In this document: positions 39,472 to 47,247 of the stretch, piece by piece
Numbering within the stretch: the first letter of the stretch is position 1
How the letters are laid out: each line of letters begins with the position of its first letter
Assembly: GCA_022822785.1 (NCBI GenBank)
Contig: JAJEAL010000001.1
Location: 1 to 47,247 of the forward strand
Direction: 5' to 3'
Length of the DNA stretch: 47,247 bases
DNA from: Candidatus Poribacteria bacterium
GTDB taxonomy: Bacteria > Poribacteria > WGA-4E > PCPOR2b
The notes under the pieces: generated by a model
Told to the model about the DNA's origin: nothing
The model's input: only the letters and a program-made list of their open reading frames with translations
Databases searched by the model: none
Position numbers and translations under genes: made by a program

Positions 39472-40977
39472 CTATAAGCTGTACAAGTCTCCGTACTTTG
39501 ACCGCAGATAGTGGATATACGGTTCGATGCGTAACGGTCCGCCGGTAACGCGCTCGATAAGCTCAGGTGCGGTGTATTTACTGCCGTGCTGATAGATATT
39601 CGCCTTGAGCCAATTGTGTAAGATGTCAAATGTTCCTTCCTCAATCTCGCTTGTAATCTCAGGGTGTGTCTCCAAAGCGGTTGCAAAGAACTGCGCCCCT
39701 AGAATATTGCCCAATGTATAACCTTGAAAACTGCCGCCGATTGTGCCGGCATACCAATGGACATCTTGTAGTACGCCATCGCGGTCATCCGGCGGAACGA
39801 TTCCAAAATCCGCTTGAAATCGCTCACGCCACGCTTCAGGGAGATCACTCACAGCCAGCTTCCCCTCAAGCAGCTCAAGCTCGAAATCGAACCGTAGCAT
39901 GACGTGCAGGTTGTAAGTAACTTCATCGGCGTCCGTGCGGATCAGTGAGCGTTCGACTTTGTTAATCGCACGGTAAAAGGTATCTAGCGACACCCCCCTA
40001 AGCTGATCGGGAAAGGTTGCTTGGAGTTTCGGGTAGAAAAAGTTCCAGAAACCCCGGCTTCGTCCGACGACGTTTTCCCAAAGCCGCGATTGACTTTCAT
40101 GCACCCCTGATGACGCCCCACCGTCGAGAGGAAGACCTTCATAGCTCGTGCAGGTGCCCTGTTCATAAAGTGCGTGTCCCGCTTCGTGGGTCATGCTGAA
40201 GAGGCCTTCACTCAGGTCATCTTCCTTTGTGCGGATAGTGATGCGGACATCGCCAATCGAAAATTTCGTCATGAACGGATGGTGAGTTTTATCCCGCCGG
40301 CCACGCTCAAAGTCATAGCCGAAACGTTTGATGACATCATCGGCAAATTCAAGTTGCTGTGCCTCCGGGAAGATTTGGTGTAAGCAGCTATCGTCCGCAG
40401 CCGGTTGAGCGGTGATGGCACTCACGATTGGTATAAGCTGCCCGCGGAGATCGGCAAAAAGCGGACGAACTGTTGAGACTTTCATGCCTTCGTCAGCGTG
40501 GTCAATCAGGGGATCTGCAATATGTTCGTAGCCGGGAAAGAAATCAGCGAGTCGGCGGCCCAAGTCGAGCGTCTTTTCGAGATAAGGCTGCACGGCAGCG
40601 AAGTCATTTTCCGGTCGCGCTTTCGTCCAAACCTGATACGATTCAGCCGAATGGTTCTGGAGTTCCGCTGTAAACGCAGGGGGCACTTTGGACGCCCTCT
40701 CATATTCGCGCCGTGTAACGCGAATTAAGCTAGCATCGTCGGAGTCGTAGGGCAAACTTTCCTCGTAAGATTGTAGTTCATCAAGCAGCCTTCCAATCTT
40801 TGGATCGGTAAACTTCTCGTGTGAGAGGCGGCTCAGGGTCGCAAGCTGACGCCCCCGCGCAGCTGCACCGCCGGGCGGCATATAGGTGGTTTGGTCCCAA
40901 TGTAGGATCGAAGCCGCTGATCCTAGGTCGTTAATCTCTATTAAAAGCGTTTTGAGTTCTTGAAGTTTGGATTCCAA
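39472..40977 (-). CDS. M32 family carboxypeptidase (Taq type)
   Basis: A 501-residue cytoplasmic zinc metallocarboxypeptidase. The zinc and catalytic motif HEAGHALYEQGT lies near residue 262, with the third ligand glutamate in the downstream GVHESQSRLWENVVGRSRGF. IRTDADEVTYNLHVMLRFDF and SDLPEAWRERFQADFGIVPP are diagnostic, and the C-terminal stretch YTLGNILGAQFFATALE is also family-typical. Length is normal for M32. The start is a TTG behind AGGAGGAGGCACAC. It broadly trims peptides from the C-terminus; no functional link to neighbours is apparent. Confidence 0.95.
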   Translation of the reverse strand: MESKLQELKTLLIEINDLGSAASILHWDQTTYMPPGGAAARGRQLATLSRLSHEKFTDPKIGRLLDELQSYEESLPYDSDDASLIRVTRREYERASKVPPAFTAELQNHSAESYQVWTKARPENDFAAVQPYLEKTLDLGRRLADFFPGYEHIADPLIDHADEGMKVSTVRPLFADLRGQLIPIVSAITAQPAADDSCLHQIFPEAQQLEFADDVIKRFGYDFERGRRDKTHHPFMTKFSIGDVRITIRTKEDDLSEGLFSMTHEAGHALYEQGTCTSYEGLPLDGGASSGVHESQSRLWENVVGRSRGFWNFFYPKLQATFPDQLRGVSLDTFYRAINKVERSLIRTDADEVTYNLHVMLRFDFELELLEGKLAVSDLPEAWRERFQADFGIVPPDDRDGVLQDVHWYAGTIGGSFQGYTLGNILGAQFFATALETHPEITSEIEEGTFDILHNWLKANIYQHGSKYTAPELIERVTGGPLRIEPYIHYLRSKYGDLYSL

Positions 40978-41046
40978 GTGTGCCTCCTCCTAACATCACG
41001 AATATCAGCGGGCGTACCAAGCGAATCGAGGAAAAATCCCCATGTG

Positions 41047-41226
41047 TTAATCGGGAATCTCCTCAAAAGGCAATTGTAGTCTCTCTAGAACCTCTAACTG
41101 ACGGCGAGAAATGAGGTACAACTTTCCTTTCTCTTTTGATTTAAAACAGTGGACAGGTTCTTCAGTGTCAAGAAGTGCACGCCAAGATTTTTCTTCTGAA
41201 GCGGGAAGTAAACGGATAGTTGGCAT
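41047..41226 (-). CDS. small protein of unknown function, 59 residues
   Basis: A short gene preceded by a perfect ribosome site (AAAGGAGGGATAATT, then ATG). The product begins MPTIRLLPASEEKSWRALLD and continues with TEEPVHCFKSKEKGKLYLIS, ending in a leucine-rich amphipathic helix (RRQLEVLERLQLPFEEI). No transmembrane segment or signal is seen, and one cysteine is present. The layout (short charged beta part, then a helix) resembles small DNA-binding or antitoxin-like proteins, but I cannot name a family and no toxin gene is adjacent. The strong ribosome site and good coding look make it likely real. It sits 51 bases after the uvrA stop on the same strand and could be in its transcript. Confidence 0.6.
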   Translation of the reverse strand: MPTIRLLPASEEKSWRALLDTEEPVHCFKSKEKGKLYLISRRQLEVLERLQLPFEEIPD

Positions 41227-41277
41227 AATTATCCCTCCTTTGTTATGAAATTTTTACATAAGAACTATTACCAGTTA

Positions 41278-44200
41278 TCAGGCGGAGGTTGTGAGTGCTT
41301 TTCGCAGAAACCGTCCTGTATGCGATTCCTCTACAGCCGCTATCTCCTCTGGCGTCCCCATAGCGACGACTTCCCCACCTTCAATCCCACCCTCAGGACC
41401 GAGGTCAATAATCCAGTCGGCGGATTTAATCACGTCCATGTTGTGTTCAATAATGACAATCGTATTGCCTTTATCCACCAAGCGATTGAGCACCATCAGT
41501 AATTTTTGCACATCATCAAAGTGCAACCCTGTCGTCGGTTCATCCATGATGTAGATAGTTTTGCCAGTGCTTCGCTTTGAGAGCTCACGCGCTAGCTTGA
41601 CACGCTGGGATTCACCGCCGGAGAGCGTCGCCGCCGACTGGCCAAGTTCGATGTAATCAAGACCGACATCGAATAACATCTGTAAGGGTCTATAAATGGT
41701 CGATATGCTTTGGAAGTGTTCTAGCGCTTCCTGAACTGTCATCTCCAAGATATCGGCGATATTTTTGCCCTTGTAGCGGATTTGCAAGGTTTCGTGGTTG
41801 TATCCTGTGCCGCCACATGTCTCACACTTCACCCACACATCCGCGAGAAAGTGCATCTCAACCTTATTGAAACCGTGCCCACGACATGTCTCGCACTGTC
41901 CCGTCTTCTGGTTAAAACTAAATCGACGGGAATCGAAACCGTGGACCTTAGCGTCTGGCAGATCGGCGAAGAGATAACGCACCTTGGTGAACAGGTCAGT
42001 GTAGGTCGCAGGATTTGAGCGTGGGGTATCCCCAATTGGCTGCTGATCAATATTAATCACTTTGTCAAGATATTCTAACCCACGAATCCTCCGATATTTT
42101 CCCGCCCGCCTCCGTGTTCGATTCAGGTTAGAAACGAGCACAGGATAGAGCGTTTCCTCGACTAATGAGCTCTTCCCCGAACCAGAAACGCCCGTCACGC
42201 ATGTCAGAGTTCCCAACGGGATTTGAACATCAATATTCCGCAGGTTATTAGTTCGGACACCAATCATCTCAAGCCATTCCCCTTTACCCTGGCGTCTTTC
42301 TGGTGGGGTTTCGATCTTGAACTTTCCTGTGAGATAGCCCCCTGTCAGTGAATCTTCGTTCTGTTGGATTTCAGTCGGCGATCCGGCGGCGACGATTTCA
42401 CCGCCGAATTTTCCGGCGCGCGGGCCAAAATCGAGAATATGGTCCGATGCCAACATGGTTTCCAAATCATGCTCAACAACGAGAACACTGTTCCCAAGGT
42501 CTCGAAGCCCTTTCAACGCGTCGAGGAGTCGGTCCTGATCTCGCTGATGCAACCCAATACTCGGTTCATCAAGGATATACGTTACTCCTGTGAGGCCACT
42601 GCCAAGTTGACTCGCCAGACGGATGCGCTGCATCTCTCCACCTGAGAGACTTGGTGCGGATCGGTCTAACGTCAGATAGTGTAGCCCAATATCGACAAGG
42701 AATCGCAGGCGTTGTCGAATCTCTGTGAGCAATGTTCCACCGATCTCCATCTGATGCGCCGACAAATTGAGGAGATCAAAGAAGTCAGCGGTTCTTCCAA
42801 TCTGCATCGCTGTTACCTCCGCAACGGTTGCCCCTCCTAACGTCACCCCTCTTGCCAACGGTTGAATTCGCGTGCCTTCGCATTCCTGACAAGCGTAGAA
42901 CTGATGCCCGATGGTTCCAATACCCTCGCACGCCGGACACTGACCGATAGAACTGTTGAATGAGAAGTGACGCGGTGTAAGTTCGGGAAAACTTAAACCG
43001 CACGGGAGACAAGCAAAATGTTCGCTGAAGAGATGGTGTGTAATCCCTGCTTCCTCGTTCCCTCGCTCCTTTTCACTTAACTCCCCTATCGCCACCGTTC
43101 CACCGCTCTGTTGGGTTGCGGTTTCCACAGCTTCTGCTAGACGCGCACGTTCATCGGGTTCAAGGGCGAGGCGATCGACAACAATTTTGACATCATGTCG
43201 AATGCTCTTCCCAATCCTCGGTGCTCGGTCGATTGGGTAAACCTCTCCATCAATTTCGACCCGAGCATAGCCGTCACGCTGCAAACGGTGGAACGCGTCA
43301 GGATAATCCTCATTAGGTCGCAGCACCAGCGGAGATAGCACATAAAGCCGTGTTCCACTTGATAATTCCATGACTTTGTCAACAATCTGCTGCACGGATT
43401 GCGCGCTAATCTCCAGTCCGCACTGCGTACAGTGAGCAATTCCAACTCGTGCATAAAGGACACGCAAATAGTCATAAATTTCTGTAACTGTTCCGACCGT
43501 AGAACGCGGATTCTTACTCGGTGCCTTCTGTTCGATCGCTATTGCCGGCGAGAGCCCCTCAATCTTTTCGACCTTCGGTTTTTCTAATTGTCCTAAAAAC
43601 TGTCGCGCATACGCTGAAAGGGATTCGATGTAGCGCCGTTGCCCTTCTGCATATATGGTATCCAACGCCAACGATGATTTCCCTGAACCACTCACACCGG
43701 TAAATGTGGTGAACTTCCGATGTGGAATATCTACATTGATATTCTTCAGGTTGTGTTCATGCGCCCCGTGCACGGAGATATGTCTCTGTTCATTGATGTT
43801 AGTTAATTCATAAGAAGTCGTTGATTCTTGTAGGCGGTGTGGCGCAGCATGTATTGCGTATTGGTGAGGATCAATCGGAGGTTCTTCCGTCTTTCTCAGC
43901 TTCAGTACTGGCTGCAATGCTACCCCGGTATACGACTCCTCAACCGCTATCACCTGCTCCGGGGTCCCCGTTGCGACAACATATCCGCCCTCTTCGCCCC
44001 CTTCGGGACCGAGATCGATAAGATAGTCTGCAGTTTTTACCACCTCCAAGTTGTGCTCAATGACGACAACAGTATTACCAACATCGACAAGCTGATGCAA
44101 TACTTCTAGGAGTTTCCTCACATCGTCGAAGTGTAACCCGGTTGTAGGTTCGTCGAGGATATAAATAGTCTTGCCTGTACTGCGTTTAGCAAGTTCCCGC

Positions 44201-46779
44201 GCGAGTTTAATCCGTTGTGCCTCACCACCGGAGAGTGTCGGTGCAGGCTGTCCAAGTTTGATATAGTCTAAACCAACATCGTGTAGGGTTTGTAAAATCT
44301 TCGCAATTTTGGGGACGTTCACAAAGTGCTCTAAAGCCTCTTGGACATCCATGTCGAGCACATCAGAGATGTTCGCGCCCCGGTATTCAACCTGTAGCGT
44401 TTCATCATTATATCGTTTTCCCTGACAAACATTACACTTCACCCACACATCAGCGATAAAGTGCATTTCGATCCGTTTGGACCCGTTGCCCTGACACGCT
44501 TCACACCGGCCACCTTTGACGTTGAAACTGAAACGTCCCTGTTTGTAACCCCGCAGTTTAGACTCAGACATCTCGGCGTAAAGGGCACGGATCTGATCAA
44601 ACACCTTGGTGTATGTAGCTGGATTCGATCTCGGTGTCCGCCCAATCGGCGACTGATCAATATCGATAACCTTATCGATAACCTCTTCAATTGGAGTGCA
44701 TTGGGTATGACTAGCTGGGGTTTCCCCTTCTGTCGTAATTGCTCGTATTAAATCGTAGTCTCCCGGCTGTGCATGTGCCTTCATGAGATCGCGGGCAAGT
44801 GCTTCATAGAGGATATCGTTGATGAGCGAGCTTTTACCGGAGCCACTGACACCCGTGACACAGGTGAAAATCCCGGTCGGAATTCGCACATCAACGTTTT
44901 TGAGATTGTTGTGACGCGCTCCACAGATTTCAATCCACTGATTGCCAATTGGACGGCGTTCGGTCGGAACCTCGATCTGTTGCTCACCACGGAGATATTG
45001 CGCCGTCAGGGCAGTTGAACTTTTGGCGACCTCTTGTGGTGTGCCGATTGCTACAATTTCACCCCCCTTGATTCCGGGTCCTGGCCCAAAATCAACGATC
45101 ATGTCCCCTGCCCACATGGTATCTTCGTCATGTTCGACAACAATTACAGTATTACCCTGATCGCGGAGGTGCTTGAGTGTGGTGAGGAGGTGTTGGTTAT
45201 CGCGTGGATGCAAGCCAATACTCGGTTCGTCAAGGACGTAAACCACTCCCCGCAACCCCGATCCAATCTGGCTGGCTAACCGAATGCGTTGAGACTCGCC
45301 GCCGGAAAGCGTCGGTGCGGTTCGATCCAAGGTGAGGTAGTGCAGCCCAACATTCATCAAGAACCGGAGGCGTCCCTGTATCTCCTTGAGCAGGTCGGTC
45401 GCAATAAACGCTTCACGCGCAGGTAGTTGGAGTTTTTCAAAGAACTTACAGCAATCTCCAACCGCCATTTCAACGACATCAAGGATGGATTTTTCACCAA
45501 TTGTTACTGTTCTGACCTCTGGTCTGAGTCGAGTTCCATTGCACTCTGGACATGTACGAGAAACCATGAATTTTCTATAGTATCGCTTCACAATCTCTGA
45601 GGTCGCTTGGAAATACTTCCGTTCTTCGGGTGGAATTACCCCCTCAAACACGGCGTGATACTTATAGCGTCGATTGCGACGGGAACGATAGACAAAAAGG
45701 ATCTTCTCCTTTCCAGTGCCATAGAGGACAGCGTGCTGGTGTGCGTCGCTCAACTGTTCCCACGGGGTATCAAGGCTAAAGCCGAAATGTGCCGCCAAGC
45801 TCTCGGCGTGGTGCCGTGTTTGCAGCGTATTCAGCTGTCCCCAAAAGATAATCGCTCCTTCCCGAATTGATTGTGTTGGATCGGAGATAACCAAATTGGG
45901 GTCCATCGCTGTTAGGGTGCCGATGCCTTTGCAGGTTGGACACATTCCCGCCGGACTGTTGAAGGAGAAATTCCGTGGTGCGGGTGGTTCATAGCTGATG
46001 TTGCAGCGCACACAGGTGTAATCCACCCCGAACAGGAGATCACCCGCTGCCGGCTCCCCCTCGACAATGTTCACAATCAAACGCCCTTCTCCCATACGAA
46101 GCGCTGTCTCAACGGCTTCCGCAACGCGGCTGCGGATGTCAGGCTTGATGATGATTCGGTCAACCACAATTTCAATGTTATGTCGCTGGTTGCGGTCGAG
46201 CTGAATTTCAGCCGGCAGGTCATAAATCTGTCCATCAATTCGAGCGCGAACAAATCCCGCCTTGAGCGCGTCCTCAAGGTCATCACGATATTCACCACGG
46301 CGACCACTGACAATTGGTGCAAGGATTAACAGGCGAGTGTTCTGTGGCAGGTTTACGATTTGGTCAATAATTGCTTCTGAAGTTTGGGCACCTACCGGTG
46401 CCCCGCACTGCAAGCAGTGTGGCGTGCCTACACGCGCAAACAGGACACGTAGGTAGTCATAGATTTCTGTAATTGTGGCGACCGTTGAACGAGGGTTGTT
46501 CCCGCCCGCTTTCTGATCAATCGAGATGGCTGGGGAGAGCCCACCGATAAAGTCAACATCAGGTTTCTCCAATTGTCCAAGAAATTGGCGGGCATAAGCG
46601 GAAAGGGATTCGATGTAGCGGCGCTGACCTTCAGCATAGACGGTATCGAATGCCAGCGATGATTTTCCTGAACCGCTGACACCGGTAAAAATGATGAGTT
46701 CATCTTTAGGAAGTTTAATATCAATGTTTCTGAGATTATGTTCGCGTGCGCCGCGGATATCGATAAATTCTTCCGGCAT
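41278..46779 (-). CDS. uvrA: tandem UvrA excinuclease subunit (two UvrA copies in one chain)
   Basis: The damage-recognition ATPase of nucleotide excision repair, here 1833 residues against about 940 for standard UvrA. Four Walker A motifs read GVSGSGKSS (near residues 31, 639, 1025 and 1526), so two complete pairs of ABC domains are present. Signatures are LSGGESQRIRL, LSGGEAQRIKL, LSGGEMQRIRL and LSGGESQRVKL. The second zinc-module is intact in both halves (CEACQGNG...CNVCQG; CETCRGHG...CETCGG). Half 2 starts near residue 990 after a linker (EEPPIDPHQYAIHAAPHRLQ). Half 2 keeps a UvrB-binding-like region but lacks the segment of about 110 residues after CPACEGIG that half 1 has (insertion domain). 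Double UvrA proteins are known from other phyla. The start MPEEFIDIRG follows AAAGG; an in-frame ATG at 46827 is an alternative. Confidence 0.95.
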   Translation of the reverse strand: MPEEFIDIRGAREHNLRNIDIKLPKDELIIFTGVSGSGKSSLAFDTVYAEGQRRYIESLSAYARQFLGQLEKPDVDFIGGLSPAISIDQKAGGNNPRSTVATITEIYDYLRVLFARVGTPHCLQCGAPVGAQTSEAIIDQIVNLPQNTRLLILAPIVSGRRGEYRDDLEDALKAGFVRARIDGQIYDLPAEIQLDRNQRHNIEIVVDRIIIKPDIRSRVAEAVETALRMGEGRLIVNIVEGEPAAGDLLFGVDYTCVRCNISYEPPAPRNFSFNSPAGMCPTCKGIGTLTAMDPNLVISDPTQSIREGAIIFWGQLNTLQTRHHAESLAAHFGFSLDTPWEQLSDAHQHAVLYGTGKEKILFVYRSRRNRRYKYHAVFEGVIPPEERKYFQATSEIVKRYYRKFMVSRTCPECNGTRLRPEVRTVTIGEKSILDVVEMAVGDCCKFFEKLQLPAREAFIATDLLKEIQGRLRFLMNVGLHYLTLDRTAPTLSGGESQRIRLASQIGSGLRGVVYVLDEPSIGLHPRDNQHLLTTLKHLRDQGNTVIVVEHDEDTMWAGDMIVDFGPGPGIKGGEIVAIGTPQEVAKSSTALTAQYLRGEQQIEVPTERRPIGNQWIEICGARHNNLKNVDVRIPTGIFTCVTGVSGSGKSSLINDILYEALARDLMKAHAQPGDYDLIRAITTEGETPASHTQCTPIEEVIDKVIDIDQSPIGRTPRSNPATYTKVFDQIRALYAEMSESKLRGYKQGRFSFNVKGGRCEACQGNGSKRIEMHFIADVWVKCNVCQGKRYNDETLQVEYRGANISDVLDMDVQEALEHFVNVPKIAKILQTLHDVGLDYIKLGQPAPTLSGGEAQRIKLARELAKRSTGKTIYILDEPTTGLHFDDVRKLLEVLHQLVDVGNTVVVIEHNLEVVKTADYLIDLGPEGGEEGGYVVATGTPEQVIAVEESYTGVALQPVLKLRKTEEPPIDPHQYAIHAAPHRLQESTTSYELTNINEQRHISVHGAHEHNLKNINVDIPHRKFTTFTGVSGSGKSSLALDTIYAEGQRRYIESLSAYARQFLGQLEKPKVEKIEGLSPAIAIEQKAPSKNPRSTVGTVTEIYDYLRVLYARVGIAHCTQCGLEISAQSVQQIVDKVMELSSGTRLYVLSPLVLRPNEDYPDAFHRLQRDGYARVEIDGEVYPIDRAPRIGKSIRHDVKIVVDRLALEPDERARLAEAVETATQQSGGTVAIGELSEKERGNEEAGITHHLFSEHFACLPCGLSFPELTPRHFSFNSSIGQCPACEGIGTIGHQFYACQECEGTRIQPLARGVTLGGATVAEVTAMQIGRTADFFDLLNLSAHQMEIGGTLLTEIRQRLRFLVDIGLHYLTLDRSAPSLSGGEMQRIRLASQLGSGLTGVTYILDEPSIGLHQRDQDRLLDALKGLRDLGNSVLVVEHDLETMLASDHILDFGPRAGKFGGEIVAAGSPTEIQQNEDSLTGGYLTGKFKIETPPERRQGKGEWLEMIGVRTNNLRNIDVQIPLGTLTCVTGVSGSGKSSLVEETLYPVLVSNLNRTRRRAGKYRRIRGLEYLDKVINIDQQPIGDTPRSNPATYTDLFTKVRYLFADLPDAKVHGFDSRRFSFNQKTGQCETCRGHGFNKVEMHFLADVWVKCETCGGTGYNHETLQIRYKGKNIADILEMTVQEALEHFQSISTIYRPLQMLFDVGLDYIELGQSAATLSGGESQRVKLARELSKRSTGKTIYIMDEPTTGLHFDDVQKLLMVLNRLVDKGNTIVIIEHNMDVIKSADWIIDLGPEGGIEGGEVVAMGTPEEIAAVEESHTGRFLRKALTTSA

Positions 46780-46827
46780 AAGTTTTCCTTTGGCTGAAAG
46801 TCTTACCATTATTGCAGATGGTTCCAT

Positions 46828-46848
46828 TCATTTAATGGACCTCTGCAT
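46828..46848 (-). CDS. possible 6-residue leader peptide upstream of uvrA
   Basis: ATG with a perfect GAGGAGG (46856-46862) opens a frame of six codons (MQRSIK) whose TGA is followed at once by an ATG in the uvrA frame (46827). This arrangement would couple translation into uvrA. A shorter uvrA start at 46779 has its own weaker ribosome site. Confidence 0.35.
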   Translation of the reverse strand: MQRSIK

Positions 46849-46885
46849 TCCACTGCCTCCTCAAATTGAATGATTAACGAACCTC

Positions 46886-46914
46886 ATTTTATCATAGATT
46901 TTAGGCATCAGCAA
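46886..46914 (-). promoter_or_regulatory. probable uvrA promoter
   Basis: On the minus strand TTGCTG (46914-46909) and TAAAAT (46891-46886) are separated by 17 bases, about 107 bases before the preferred uvrA start. No SOS/LexA box that I recognise is visible. Confidence 0.55.
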
Positions 46915-47231
46915 CACCGTTTGGGAGGATTAATTACGGCAGGTAGGCAGCCGATAAAATACATCTGAGGATGTCTCTTCATGATTTTACAAGTCTTTAA
47001 TATAGCACATATACGTTAAGTGTTCAATAGAAAGTTTCAACATAAAAATGCCCTTCCCCAATTCTGCGAGACAAAGCACGGTATATCTTAAAAGAAAGGC
47101 AAGAGCACTAAACGGTATGAAACGTAATGTCCGGTTCCGAAGATCTCCTAATGTTATCGGAAGGTGAAATGTGAAAACCATCGGTCCATCAGTTCATCAG
47201 AACATCGGAGTAAAAAGAAAATAGGTGCAAT

Positions 47232-47247
47232 ATGCCAAGAAACGCAG
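47232..47247 (+). CDS. possible start of a gene cut by the window edge
   Basis: ATG with AGGTG six bases upstream, only five codons visible (MPRNA). The function cannot be read. Between 46915 and 47231 I see no other gene; short frames at 47117 and 47172 lack support. Confidence 0.2.

Overview
The window looks like part of the chromosome of an uncultured bacterium. The best guess is Candidatus Poribacteria or a close relative. The main clue is the C-terminal sorting module of the 1400-residue protein at 11803-16005 (NYPNPFNPETWIPYQL, then YWDGRNGLGESLASGVYFYTLTAGEF split over the last 50 residues), which I associate with that lineage. Several phytanoyl-CoA-dioxygenase-like enzymes, Gfo/Idh/MocA oxidoreductases, a sialidase-like protein and a dockerin/LRR surface protein fit that picture. 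The lineage call is inference; no rRNA gene is present.

Layout. 1-1.5 kb: the 3' part of a primary sigma factor, then a two-tRNA operon (CAU, probably Ile2; Val-CAC) behind a perfect consensus promoter and a bidirectional terminator. 1.5-6.3 kb (minus): 2-oxoacid:ferredoxin oxidoreductase korB/korA, a HEAT-repeat protein and an unusual E2 acyltransferase. 6.6-8.4 kb: a complete IS608-like IS200/IS605 element (tnpA, tnpB, both hairpin ends) that has altered the 3' end of a neighbouring ABC exporter gene. 8.4-16 kb (minus): ABC exporter, pyruvate kinase, a MITE-like element and the chimeric diheme/LRR/dockerin protein. 16-25.9 kb: orphan histidine kinase, rpiA, a second ABC exporter, two PhyH-type dioxygenases, zwf with a polyphosphate-glucokinase-like kinase, a 7Fe ferredoxin behind a long leader, and a DUF971 protein. 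26-36 kb: second MITE copy, polysaccharide deacetylase, Gfo/Idh oxidoreductase, a duplicated-domain protein, an AtoE-type transporter, a DUF2330/beta-barrel pair, an unknown 553-residue protein and a sialidase-like protein. 36-41 kb (minus): Gfo/Idh oxidoreductase, PhyH dioxygenase, Ldh2-type dehydrogenase, M32 carboxypeptidase and a 59-residue ORF. 41-46.8 kb (minus): a tandem UvrA of about 1830 residues.

How it fits together. The central-carbon genes (pyk, rpiA, zwf, glucokinase, E2, korAB, ferredoxin) indicate a heterotroph with an oxidative pentose phosphate entry and ferredoxin-linked 2-oxoacid oxidation. The Gfo/PhyH/Ldh2/sialidase/deacetylase genes suggest processing of modified sugars and small organic molecules.

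The most noteworthy signals are: the IS608-like insertion with every recognition tetranucleotide visible and a reconstructable empty site; a TnpB whose usual RuvC-II glutamate is a glycine; a MITE-like pair that also supplies a gene terminus; a tandem UvrA whose second half lacks the insertion domain; a short SD-led leader ORF abutting the uvrA frame; and several SD-preceded small ORFs below usual length cut-offs. I did not find a convincing new defence or biosynthetic system.
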